Below, piece after piece: positions 33,273 to 40,590 of a stretch of 40,590 nt of DNA (its first letter is position 1; each line of letters begins with the position of its first letter). The stretch is from Verrucomicrobiia bacterium (GTDB lineage: Bacteria > Verrucomicrobiota > Verrucomicrobiia > Limisphaerales > JAYPXF01): the NCBI GenBank assembly GCA_016779125.1, contig JADHOF010000005.1:1-40590 (forward strand). The letters run 5' to 3'. The notes beneath the pieces are model-generated. The model was not told the DNA's origin, did not search any database, and saw only the letters and a program-made list of their open reading frames with translations. The position numbers and the translations under genes are program-made.

Positions 33273-34194
33273 TCAGCGCGTCGATCTCCACCAGCGTCGG
33301 CAGCGCGTCCCGGTTCCCTATCCCCGCGCATTTGACCGCCGCCGCCGCCGCCGCGAATCGCAGTCGATGCTCCGCCGGCCAGCCCTTCAACGTCCCGTGG
33401 ATCATCGCCCCCGAGAAGGTGTCTCCGGCTCCGTTTGTATCAATCGCGTCGATCGGAAACGCGGCCTGATGAATTCCCGGGTGCCCGTTTCGAAAAAGCC
33501 AGGCCCCCTTGGCGCCGTCAGTCACCGTCACCTGTCGGGGCCCGTGTTCAAGCAGCTCCCGCACCCCGCGTTCCATGTCCCCGCTTCCGTAAAGCCGCTG
33601 GAAAAGGCTTGAGGGACAATTCACGAAATCCACCTCCGCGAGCAGCTTCGCGAGATCGGGTTTCGGTGAGCCAAGGTCCAAAAACACCACACCGCCCCGC
33701 GCGCGAACGATTCGCGCGGCCTTGATCGCGGCCGCGGCGGACCAACCGTCCAGATGCAGGGCGTCGTGCCCGGCGAGCAGCTCCGCCCGCACCTGATGCT
33801 CCTCAATCGGATGGCTGCCCCGGTATCCCGCGATGGAGCGCCGGCCCGTTCCTCGTTCCACCCAGACGTGCGCGAACCCCGTCCTGCCCTCCATCCGCTT
33901 CGACGCGGCGTGGAAATGAACTCCCTCCCGCCGCAGGTCGGCCTCGATCCGATCTCCGTCCCCATCCGCCGCCCAACTGCCTTGAAACGTCGTATCGTGG
34001 CCAAGACGACGGAGCACACAAAGCGCCGTCGGCACGGGCCCGCCCACCTGCCGACGATCATCGACGATCTCCCCCTTGTGGTCCGCCTCCGGCAACCGGT
34101 CCAACATCACCTGATGATCCACCACCACGGTTCCAAGGCCGAAGATCCGGAAGGTTGATTCTGACCGAGGACCTTCGTTTGATTTTCGATTCAT
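33256..34194 (-). CDS. PfkB family carbohydrate kinase
   Basis: Protein of 312 residues from the ATG at 34194; a TTG three bases earlier is less likely. Ribokinase-fold features: IFGLGTVVVDHQVMLDRLPE near the N-terminus, GGPVPTALCVLRRLGHDTTF (the GG-containing motif 1 region), and ALHLDGWSAAAAIKAARIV. The C-terminal signature DTNGAGDTFSGAMIHG contains the catalytic Asp of GAGD. It phosphorylates a sugar or nucleoside; the substrate is unknown. It follows the c-type cytochrome gene by 63 bases on the same strand and overlaps the 3' end of mlaD. Confidence 0.92.
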   Translation of the reverse strand: MNRKSNEGPRSESTFRIFGLGTVVVDHQVMLDRLPEADHKGEIVDDRRQVGGPVPTALCVLRRLGHDTTFQGSWAADGDGDRIEADLRREGVHFHAASKRMEGRTGFAHVWVERGTGRRSIAGYRGSHPIEEHQVRAELLAGHDALHLDGWSAAAAIKAARIVRARGGVVFLDLGSPKPDLAKLLAEVDFVNCPSSLFQRLYGSGDMERGVRELLEHGPRQVTVTDGAKGAWLFRNGHPGIHQAAFPIDAIDTNGAGDTFSGAMIHGTLKGWPAEHRLRFAAAAAAVKCAGIGNRDALPTLVEIDALIRKGC

Positions 34195-34257
34195 CAATTG
34201 CGACGGACGCTAGCCGACGAGCCGTGAATTAGAAGTCCCGCCTCGGTTGGCGAATGC

Positions 34258-35583
34258 TCACCGAGGTTCGTGGTCTTTCAGCAATTCGCGCATCTCCGGC
34301 TTTGTCGCGAACAGGATGTCGCGGATGTCGCGCCGCTCCTTTGCGGTGAGGTGGGAGTACCGGTCGGTCGGTGTGGAGTCCCGGAGTATCGTTTCCAGCT
34401 CCGCATAGAGCGCGCGCTTCAGCATCACGGGCAACAGGTCGAAGGCTTCCGAGTAGATCATGTAGCTGCAGCGATACCGAAAGAGCCTTGTCTGAAGATC
34501 GAAGTCCTTGAGGCTCCGATCCAGAGTGTCGGGTTTTCGATTCGCGAGAAACGCCGCTTCGAAGCGGCCTGCTCCGCGAATGCCGCCGTCGGGCAGTTGA
34601 ATCTCATCCCGGAAAAGAAGGTATTCGAGAATCCGGTCGCGCTCGCCGTTCAGCACTGTCAGCAAGGTTCCCGTCGGCTCCGACGGCGCGGGTTCGCCAA
34701 TACGCTTGTAGAAGTCCTCCTGATGCGCCTGCCACTTGAGGATTCGCAATTTCGCCCGGGAGAGCCGGCTGTGCATTTCGCACTGATGTTCGAGCACCAT
34801 CAGCGCGACGATGTCGCTGTCGGGCCGCAGGTGCTTCGATGTGTCAAAGCGGCCGCCCAGATCCGTTGCGTTGGCGCCCGCCTCGGTGTCCAGCACGGCG
34901 GCGGTTCCGTCCCATGTCGCGAACTCGTTCCCGAGGTGTCGGGCGGCACCGTGCTGGCCGGTGACATACCACCCTCCCCAGCGCTGCTCGATGGGGCTGT
35001 CCTGTCGCGTCACATGGCTGCCGCCCTGCCAGAGTACGTTGCCATCCGACTCCGGATACACGGAGCGGACCAGCACGCCCGGCCAGTCGCCCGTGCGCGA
35101 TCCCCCGTGACACGAGAGGCAATCGCGGTTGCGGGCAATTCGTTTCTTGTAGGGATCGATCTCGTAGAACACGAGACCCAGCCGGGGATCGTTGAGTGCG
35201 AGTTCATAAATGCCACCCGGCACCCAGCCGAAATAGGCATCGTCCGAGAAGTAGATCGCGCGGGGATTGCGCGGTTCGATTCGGGAATTCTGCAGGCTCG
35301 TCTTGCTGAACACCAAGGTCTGCGAATCGATCGGAATTTCAAACGCGGCAAGAAAGGCTCTCAACGCCGCTTTGCCGTAATCGCCGACACCCTCCAGCCG
35401 CCCCTCGAACCAGAGATTCTGAAGGCGGTCGGCGCGGTTGCTGGTGATTGTCGCGCTGTAGTGGATCGGATCTTCCTCGAATTCCGGAACCCTTTGCGCC
35501 GAGGCGGTCCCGCCCGATCGCAAAACCACGCCCATCGCCATCATCAGGAGGCAGACCTTGCGGGTGCTTGGGCGGCTTTTCAT
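34258..35583 (-). CDS. Exported protein with one c-type haem motif, family unknown
   Basis: Protein of 441 residues from the ATG at 35583, which gives a signal peptide (KVCLLMMAMGVVLRSGGTASA); a longer in-frame reading lacks a signal. A single haem motif, C155-L-S-C158-H159, lies in RDCLSCHGGSRTGDWPGVLV. Before it is a conserved-looking block, NPRAIYFSDDAYFGWVPGG. After it are QRWGGWYVTGQHG and a mostly helical C-terminal half (MVLEHQCEMHSRLSRAKLRI). I recall similar genes in Verrucomicrobia and Planctomycetes labelled hypothetical or cytochrome c. It probably sits in the periplasm as an electron carrier or a redox-linked enzyme, but no activity can be assigned. Confidence 0.75.
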   Translation of the reverse strand: MKSRPSTRKVCLLMMAMGVVLRSGGTASAQRVPEFEEDPIHYSATITSNRADRLQNLWFEGRLEGVGDYGKAALRAFLAAFEIPIDSQTLVFSKTSLQNSRIEPRNPRAIYFSDDAYFGWVPGGIYELALNDPRLGLVFYEIDPYKKRIARNRDCLSCHGGSRTGDWPGVLVRSVYPESDGNVLWQGGSHVTRQDSPIEQRWGGWYVTGQHGAARHLGNEFATWDGTAAVLDTEAGANATDLGGRFDTSKHLRPDSDIVALMVLEHQCEMHSRLSRAKLRILKWQAHQEDFYKRIGEPAPSEPTGTLLTVLNGERDRILEYLLFRDEIQLPDGGIRGAGRFEAAFLANRKPDTLDRSLKDFDLQTRLFRYRCSYMIYSEAFDLLPVMLKRALYAELETILRDSTPTDRYSHLTAKERRDIRDILFATKPEMRELLKDHEPR

Positions 35584-35664
35584 TTCGCGACGAGCTTGCT
35601 GATCGCCTCCGCGACGGGCACGCCCGATCTTGTCGTTTGCCGGTGCTGCCTTGCCCTCGAGACT

Positions 35665-35678
35665 TGCGCAGCTGCGCA
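35665..35678. repeat. 14-base perfect palindrome
   Basis: TGCGCAGCTGCGCA is a perfect palindrome in the gap between the SGNH esterase stop (35689) and the start of the c-type cytochrome gene (35583). It has no loop, so it fits an operator better than a hairpin. It could be chance at this GC content. Confidence 0.3.
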
Positions 35679-35688
35679 CCGTGACGCC

Positions 35689-36348
35689 TTACGTTCCCAA
35701 CACGCGCTTGAGCACAGGCCACACGTTGTCCGCGACGCGACGGTGACCGGCGGCGTTGGGATGAATCATGTCGGCCTGATTGAACTCGGCTTGCGCGCCG
35801 ACGCCCTCCAGCAGAAACGGGATCAGTTCCACGTCCTTTGCCTTGGCGACGGCGGGGAAGATTTCACGGAACGCCTCGGTGTAGTCGCGCCCCATGTTGC
35901 CGGGCATTTGCATGCCGGCCAGAAGGATGCGTAGTCCCGGCTGACGTTTCCGGGCCTGGTCGATGATGCCTTCCAGATTTCTCCGCGTCTCTTCGGGACG
36001 AACGCCGCGCAAGCCGTCGTTCCCGCCAAGCTCGATGATCAACACGGCCGCCGGACGCTTCAGGACCCATCCGATCCGCCGCAAACCGCCGGCCGTCGTG
36101 TCGCCGCTCACCGAGGCGTTCACCATTTTCCAACCGGGATTCTCCGCGTCCAAGCGTTGTTGCAGCAGGGTTGCGAAGGCGGGCTCGCCGTCCAGTCCGT
36201 AGCCCGCGCCGATACTGTCCCCCAGCAGCACGATGTTCTTGGAATCGGTCGCCGAGGCGCTCGGAGCAAGCGCAATCAAGACAAGGACAAGAGTGATGAC
36301 CAGACGGAGGCGTGGGTGGATCGACTCAATTGGCTGTCGTTTCTTCAT
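35689..36348 (-). CDS. SGNH/GDSL arylesterase, TesA-like
   Basis: Exported esterase of 219 residues. A signal peptide (RLVITLVLVLIALAPSASA) precedes block I, VLLGDSIGAGYGL with Ser45; then Gly82 in SVSGDTTAGG, Asn110 in ELGGNDGLRG, and Asp193/His196 in DMIHPNAAGH. This is the full SGNH set of the TesA/arylesterase group (multifunctional thioesterase/lysophospholipase I in E. coli). It likely hydrolyses lipid or aryl esters in the periplasm. Its first 23 bases overlap the end of the caspase-like gene, so it belongs to that operon. Confidence 0.93.
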   Translation of the reverse strand: MKKRQPIESIHPRLRLVITLVLVLIALAPSASATDSKNIVLLGDSIGAGYGLDGEPAFATLLQQRLDAENPGWKMVNASVSGDTTAGGLRRIGWVLKRPAAVLIIELGGNDGLRGVRPEETRRNLEGIIDQARKRQPGLRILLAGMQMPGNMGRDYTEAFREIFPAVAKAKDVELIPFLLEGVGAQAEFNQADMIHPNAAGHRRVADNVWPVLKRVLGT

Positions 36349-37384
36349 TGCCGGTGTCCTTCCCTTTCGCGCCGGTTTCGACCTGTTCGTAAATCTTCGC
36401 GATCTGAATCACGATGGATTCCAGCTGCGCGTAGTAGACGTCCTCCTTGAGACGCTGCTTGCGTTCGCGATGCCGGTTGAGCGCCATTTCAAGCCGGTCG
36501 CGTTCGGCGCGTTGTTCCGGTGTGAAGCGCTTCTCAAGCTCGCTCCGGACCAGGTGAAGCTGGTGGGCGCGGAGGCCGTCGATTTCCGCGTTGCCGTTCG
36601 CCTTCTTCACCGCGCGGACGCCGCGGAACCATTCCGCCCGCGAGCCGAGTCCGTCGCCGTTGTCGTCCAGGAGCGCGTGCTCCGTCGCGAGCCGGCCCTG
36701 CTCCAGATAATAGGATTGGGCGTCCTTCGCGGCTTTCAGAAAAGCCTCCAACAACGAGACCTGCCCGTCCTTGTCGAGGTCGGCCGCGACATCGCCGATC
36801 CCGGAGGTGAAATAGGAACCAAAGCGCGCGAAGTTTTTTTCGCTGCCGCTCTTGGTCGCGGAGATCACGATTCGATCAGGCCCTTTGAGCCGGTCGAGAA
36901 AGGGCGCGCTGCAGGAGGTGCAGTTGATGATCGCCAAGGGCCGTTTGAACGGTTTCAGCCATTCGGCCAGATCGTTCGCGGAAAGGTCCGGTCCGCGCAG
37001 GTTGAGTTTCGCCAGCTTGCCGTCGAAGGTGCCGTGTCCGATCAGCACGAGCCAGAGCGGTTCGGTGGACGTCTTGGGAGCGGCTTCGAGGGCCAGACGC
37101 AGCTCATCCAAATCCGAATTCACGGCGTCCGCTCCTTGGCCGACCAGTGTGAACTCAACCCCGGCGGGTTCCGCGGCCTCCTTCAGGCGCATCGACCAGT
37201 TGGCGAACATTTCGCCAAAGCTCTTCTCGCCGGCGGCGCCGCTGACCACGACAAGCCGAGCGGACGGCGCGTTCGTCTGCGCCGCGAAAACAGGGCACGG
37301 CAACAGAGCGGCGAGCAGCGCAAACAAAAATCCGTGGCGAGTGCCAGGGACCCGGAACCGTTTCGGAGCAGTGGATGATTTCAC
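36326..37384 (-). CDS. Exported caspase-like (clan CD-like) protein with two EF-hand loops
   Basis: Protein of 352 residues from a GTG at 37384 that overlaps the stop of the upstream VWA gene (GTGA); a longer reading lies inside that gene. A signal peptide (GFLFALLAALLPCPVFAAQ) is followed by a peptidase-like domain: strand LVVVSGAAGE, strand WLVLIGHGTFDG with His117-Gly118, and strand LAIINCTSCSAPF with Cys155/Cys158. A His-Gly and a strand-Cys in this order is the caspase/legumain (clan CD) pattern. Two canonical 12-residue EF-hand loops follow: DLDKDGQVSLLE (202-213) and DDNGDGLGSRAE (240-251). A charged coiled tail (260-352) ends the protein. Calcium-dependent proteolysis or binding is inferred; an inactive homologue is possible. 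Confidence 0.75.
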   Translation of the reverse strand: MKSSTAPKRFRVPGTRHGFLFALLAALLPCPVFAAQTNAPSARLVVVSGAAGEKSFGEMFANWSMRLKEAAEPAGVEFTLVGQGADAVNSDLDELRLALEAAPKTSTEPLWLVLIGHGTFDGKLAKLNLRGPDLSANDLAEWLKPFKRPLAIINCTSCSAPFLDRLKGPDRIVISATKSGSEKNFARFGSYFTSGIGDVAADLDKDGQVSLLEAFLKAAKDAQSYYLEQGRLATEHALLDDNGDGLGSRAEWFRGVRAVKKANGNAEIDGLRAHQLHLVRSELEKRFTPEQRAERDRLEMALNRHRERKQRLKEDVYYAQLESIVIQIAKIYEQVETGAKGKDTGNEETTAN

Positions 37385-39744
37385 GGCATTCCCCTCCAGC
37401 GACGCAGGCCCCACTCCGCCACGAAGCAGGCCAACGCGAAGGCAAACACCAGGGGCGTGTGCCACAAGGGCTGTGTCCAGGCCTCCATCACGGGTGATTG
37501 CAGGTTGGGCAGTCCGCCCACAAACGAGGCCAGGGCGTCGGCCTGGACGACCTGGCCGCCGGTACGCCGTGCGAGCTGATCCAACAGAGGGCGGTTCGGC
37601 TGTAGTGATCGAAACTCCTCGGCGGCGAGATCGGTGGTCCATCCGGTCTGGTCGCTTCCGATCTCCAGACCGGCTGCGTTGGTGACCGTCGTCTGAGCGA
37701 GAAATCCGCCCGTGCCGCGCGGGACGTAGACCGAGGTGTAGATGCCGGACTCGGTGTCGGAGGGCTCCGCCGGCAAGCGGATCGCCTTGCCGGGCTTGCC
37801 GTCTTCCCCGATGGGAAAGACCTTCAGCTCGACCGTCGCGTTGTCGAGCGCGTTGAATTTCGGGTCACGGGCCTTCACCGTGAGACGCATGGCCTGATTG
37901 GGATCCCCGGCGACCGGCTCCGATTTCAGCTCCACGCGCCGGGGCACATCCGCCACGAGCCAGCGCAACATCTGCCGCCACGCCTTCGCGAAATCCGCGT
38001 GCAGCTCGGGGTCGGCCATGGCCCACCGCCAGAAGTCCCCCAAGGTCAGTGCCGCCGTGCGTCCATACCCGAAACGTTGCACGGCCAGCGCGGGCCGCTG
38101 ATCGCCAAACTGGTCGGTCACCGTGGCCACGACACCGGCGCCCGGCTTCACCTTTGGAAGGGGATTCATGATCTCGAAGTGCGGCATCATCGCGACGCGG
38201 CCTTTTTCCTCGCTCTCCGTCTGTCGCAACCGCACCCAGGATTGCAGGAAGCCTTCGCGCGTCAGATCGAACTTCAGATCATCGAAGCCCGGCTCGGTCG
38301 GAGCACCGTCCACATAGAAGGGCATCAGATCGGCGATCGGCGTCTTGTCGTAGTTGCCGTCCTGAAACGCGTCGATGCCCCCGAGCATCATGAACCCGCC
38401 GCCGCGGCGGGAAACGAAATCGCGAACGAGCGACTTCTGGTCGGCGGTGAAAAAATCCGCCTCGATGTCGTCGAGAATGATGGCGGAGAAGCCGTAGAGT
38501 TCCTCCTCCGTCCGGGGAAACCCACCGGCGAGTTCCTCTCCGTCCTTGGTGTTCACGCGAATCAGAACCGGTTGGTCGTAGCGTTGAACCTCCTCTTCGG
38601 ATTGGTTGCCAAAACCGCGAAACAAAGGATTGCTGCTTTCGCCCGCCCGTCCGCGAAACACAAACTTGGGCTCCCGCCGCGCGATGCGGATGAGCCCGAC
38701 CAGATCGGTTTGATCATCGCCGACCACGGCCCGGTTCAGAAACTTGAACTCCCAGTTCGGCCGTCCGCCGACATAAAGAACCCGGTAGGGCCCCTGTCCC
38801 CGATCCACCGCGATGACGCGATGGTTGTTCGCCTCGGTCGCCTCGTCCGATTTCGCTTCCTTCTCCAGCCAGCCCGGTGTCCCGACCCGCAGGCGATAAT
38901 AGGTCACGCCCGCTTTGCTCGGGCGGACCTCAAAGCGAAAGGACGCGGAATCGGCGGCGTCCGCTGACGTCATCTCCCTGCGTCCAACCTCCTTGCCCGC
39001 ATCGTCAAACAACAGCGCCATCACCTTGCGGTTCTGGAATCCAGAAATGTCCACCCGCGACTCGATGGTGACGGGCGCGTCTTCGAACGCGGTCTGTGTC
39101 ACCGTCACCTTCTGGATGCTGATGTCGCGTCCCGCGTCGTCCCGGCCGATCACGACCGGATACACCGGCGGCAGCTTTCCGACGTCGAGCCCCTCTGCCG
39201 CTACATCGGTCGCGTTTCCGTCCGTCAGCACGATGATGCCCGCCAGCGGACGGCCTTCGTACCGATCCCGCACCGTGGTCAGGGCGGTGGCGAGCGAAGT
39301 CGCGCGGCCTTTGAAATCCAGGTCCGTAAAATCGTCCGTGGATCGGATTTTTGAATCAAAGGCGTAGGAGCGAAGTTTGAAATCCTCGCGCAAGGTGTTG
39401 ATCCACGCCGCCTTGCCGCCGTCGAGCAACTTTCGGAGTCGGTCCCCCCGGCTCTCCGGATCACCGAGATCGTGAATCCCCATCCCCTGGCTGTTGTCGG
39501 CCAACACGGCGAAGAGGTTCGCGCCGGGCTTGGCCCGTTGTGTGGACCACTGGGGTTCCAACACGCAGAGCACCAAGGCCGCGACTCCGATCACGCGCAG
39601 AAAAACGCAGAGCGCGCGCGTGCCCGGCCGACCCGGAGTGCCGCGATAACTGAAGGCCAGGGCCACGAGTCCGACGGCACCGAGGATCAGCACCGGCATC
39701 ATCCAATCCCGTCCCGACCAAACGATTTCAGCGGGAACGGGCAT
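37381..39744 (-). CDS. VWA-domain membrane protein with glutamine-amidotransferase-like domain
   Basis: Protein of 787 residues from the ATG at 39744, which shares one base with the upstream stop (TGATG). Two N-terminal TM segments (MMPVLILGAVGLVALAF and FLRVIGVAALVLCVL) are followed by a VWA domain: AVLADNSQGM with Asp83-x-Ser85-x-Gly87 in place of the full MIDAS DxSxS, and IIVLTDGNATD. A beta-sandwich region follows (about 190-290), and then a class I glutamine-amidotransferase-like domain (about 310-560) with YVGGRPNWEFKFLNR and DFVSRRGGGFMMLGG. One C-terminal TM is near 762-780 (TPLVFAFALACFVAEWGL). This layout is common in PVC bacteria next to BatA/MoxR-type genes; its role is not established. 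Confidence 0.88.
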   Translation of the reverse strand: MPVPAEIVWSGRDWMMPVLILGAVGLVALAFSYRGTPGRPGTRALCVFLRVIGVAALVLCVLEPQWSTQRAKPGANLFAVLADNSQGMGIHDLGDPESRGDRLRKLLDGGKAAWINTLREDFKLRSYAFDSKIRSTDDFTDLDFKGRATSLATALTTVRDRYEGRPLAGIIVLTDGNATDVAAEGLDVGKLPPVYPVVIGRDDAGRDISIQKVTVTQTAFEDAPVTIESRVDISGFQNRKVMALLFDDAGKEVGRREMTSADAADSASFRFEVRPSKAGVTYYRLRVGTPGWLEKEAKSDEATEANNHRVIAVDRGQGPYRVLYVGGRPNWEFKFLNRAVVGDDQTDLVGLIRIARREPKFVFRGRAGESSNPLFRGFGNQSEEEVQRYDQPVLIRVNTKDGEELAGGFPRTEEELYGFSAIILDDIEADFFTADQKSLVRDFVSRRGGGFMMLGGIDAFQDGNYDKTPIADLMPFYVDGAPTEPGFDDLKFDLTREGFLQSWVRLRQTESEEKGRVAMMPHFEIMNPLPKVKPGAGVVATVTDQFGDQRPALAVQRFGYGRTAALTLGDFWRWAMADPELHADFAKAWRQMLRWLVADVPRRVELKSEPVAGDPNQAMRLTVKARDPKFNALDNATVELKVFPIGEDGKPGKAIRLPAEPSDTESGIYTSVYVPRGTGGFLAQTTVTNAAGLEIGSDQTGWTTDLAAEEFRSLQPNRPLLDQLARRTGGQVVQADALASFVGGLPNLQSPVMEAWTQPLWHTPLVFAFALACFVAEWGLRRWRGMP

Positions 39745-40590
39745 CAATTCTTGGCGTTGCGCCCAAGGGTTTCGTAGTAGCGACGAACCAGGTCGGCGAA
39801 CCGATCGGGAACGGGATCGCGATCAATCGGGACGATGGCCTCGCGCGAATTGATGCGGGCCAGTTCGTTGGCGATCTGGTCGCGGATTTCCACGAGCGGC
39901 TTCATCACCGACTCGCTCATCAGCTGCCATTCGGGCTCCTTGCTGTGACGCTTGTGCTCGACCCGCATGGCGCGCACGTACTCCCGCACGGAAGCCAGAC
40001 GGTTCCGCATTTCATCCGAGCTGACCATTTCCTCGACGTTGCGCATGCGGTCCGCCCATTCGGCGAAACCATCCCCGGTGATGGGACCCGCGTTCTCGCC
40101 GGTTCGCTCACCGATCACGCCGGCCTCGCCGGGTAAAATATTTCCCCAACCGCCACCGCCACTGTCCGCTGATCGCGCGCCTCCCGGTTGACGACCGGCT
40201 TCGCGGCCCGCCCGTGCCGTTCCGCCGCCACCTTGACCGTTGCCTCCGCCCTGACCCTTGCCTTCGCCCTGACCCTTGCCTTCGCCTTGACCCTTGCCTT
40301 CGCCTTGACCCTTGCCTTCGCCTTGACCCTTGCCTTTGCCTTGACCTTTGCCTTCGCCTTGACCCTTGCCTTCGCCCTGACCCTTGCCTTCGCCTTGACC
40401 CTTGCCTTCGCCTTGACCCTTGCCTTCGCCTTGACCCTTGCCTTCGCCGGGCTTGCCTTGGTCCCCTTCTTTACCGGCATTTTCTCCGGCCATGGCCAAT
40501 TGGTTCGTCTGCATTTGATTGGCGCGGGCGCGTTGCAGCTCGCCGCCCAAAAGGCGCGCCAATTCCTCAACTTCACGGCGGGCGCGTTGC
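39744..40590 (-). CDS. C-terminal part of a protein with GEGKGQ tandem repeats (5' end outside window)
   Basis: The reading frame is open to the window edge, so only the last 281 codons are seen. It begins with a helical, Arg/Glu-rich part (RARREVEELARLLGG). Next are twelve tandem hexapeptides, mostly GEGKGQ, with one GKGKGQ and one GGGNGQ, and then a Gly/Arg-rich link. The C-terminal domain of about 140 residues is helical (EWADRMRNVEEMVSSDEMRN, VKPLVEIRDQIANEL-like, DLVRRYYETLGRNAKN). The arrangement before a VWA gene resembles large DUF4175-like membrane proteins of this phylum, whose ends are often Gly/Gln-rich, but with the N-terminus missing this is a guess. It is translationally coupled to the VWA gene. 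Confidence 0.7.
   Translation of the reverse strand, partial: QRARREVEELARLLGGELQRARANQMQTNQLAMAGENAGKEGDQGKPGEGKGQGEGKGQGEGKGQGEGKGQGEGKGQGEGKGQGKGKGQGEGKGQGEGKGQGEGKGQGEGKGQGGGNGQGGGGTARAGREAGRQPGGARSADSGGGGWGNILPGEAGVIGERTGENAGPITGDGFAEWADRMRNVEEMVSSDEMRNRLASVREYVRAMRVEHKRHSKEPEWQLMSESVMKPLVEIRDQIANELARINSREAIVPIDRDPVPDRFADLVRRYYETLGRNAKN
40231..40446 (-). repeat. Twelve-unit 18-bp tandem repeat inside a coding region
   Basis: Twelve consecutive 18-base units with consensus CCTTGACCCTTGCCTTCG on the plus strand (GEGKGQ on the minus strand). Most units are identical or differ by one base (CCTTGA/CCCTGA, CTTCG/CTTTG, ACCC/ACCT). The outermost unit at 40231-40248 is the most diverged (GGGNGQ). 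The unit length is a multiple of three, so gain or loss of copies keeps the frame; copy number may vary between strains. Confidence 0.95.

Noticed and set aside
34270-35934. Plus-strand frame of 554 codons opposite the c-type cytochrome gene and part of the esterase gene
   Set aside because: It crosses the boundary of two real minus-strand genes and has no recognisable domain or signal.
37385-37642. 86-residue N-terminal extension of the caspase-like protein
   Set aside because: It lies inside the VWA gene, is Arg/Pro/Gly-rich, and would bury the signal peptide; the GTG overlapping the VWA stop fits better.
40231-40446. CRISPR array
   Set aside because: The units are contiguous 18-mers without spacers and encode a regular hexapeptide in frame.

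Overview
The window looks like a chromosomal segment of a GC-rich bacterium of the PVC group, most likely Verrucomicrobiota. The inference rests on gene content: a planctomycete-type cytochrome c protein (DUF1549/DUF1553) with a DUF1501 partner, paired formylglycine sulfatases, a membrane Ser/Thr kinase next to an ECF-like sigma factor, and a von Willebrand (VWA) membrane protein operon. No rRNA, tRNA, CRISPR array, insertion sequence or prophage was recognised. The segment is gene-dense, and no stretch above 300 bases lacks a gene.

Layout. 1-2255 (+): 3' part of a UvrD/PcrA helicase, overlapped by a HAD hydrolase. 2264-7628 (-): PSD1-type cytochrome c protein, a UPF0175/PIN-DUF3368 toxin-antitoxin pair, and a Tat-exported DUF1501 protein; the pair and DUF1501 are joined by stop/start overlaps. 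7926-11578 (+): zinc-ribbon/kinase/7-TM protein and its sigma factor. 11559-15124 (-): a 59-aa zinc ribbon protein, two exported TPR proteins and a cupredoxin-like exported protein. 15241-18216 (+): two exported sulfatases. 18230-19758 (-): ybaB, recR and a HAD phosphatase. 19842-21980 (+): D-2-hydroxyacid dehydrogenase and a methyltransferase, ending at a perfect hairpin shared with a convergent Bax-inhibitor-like gene (22041-22736). 22827-28990 (+): alpha/beta hydrolase, aminotransferase, YbjQ-like protein, YebC and an MMPL/RND lipid-exporter-like protein. 29137-33272 (+): an exported aromatic-repeat protein followed without a break by MlaE, MlaF and MlaD. 33256-40590 (-): from right to left, a partial protein with a GEGKGQ tandem repeat, a VWA/GATase-like membrane protein, a caspase-like protein with two EF-hand loops, an SGNH esterase, a c-type cytochrome protein and a PfkB kinase.

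The most unusual units are three. (1) 29137-33272: a 515-residue exported protein with about sixteen Trp/Phe-Pro-aromatic motifs, many 17-24 residues apart, heads an Mla-type lipid transport operon that has no visible MlaC or MlaA; I infer it may be an outer-membrane or periplasmic partner. (2) 36326-40590: an exported His/Cys clan-CD-like protein with two canonical EF-hand loops, translationally coupled to a VWA membrane protein. (3) A toxin-antitoxin pair wired into the middle of a PSD1-DUF1501 locus. A candidate antisense small RNA (about 28911-28990, minus strand) and several palindromes are noted as weaker signals. All functional statements are from sequence reading alone; no database search was run.
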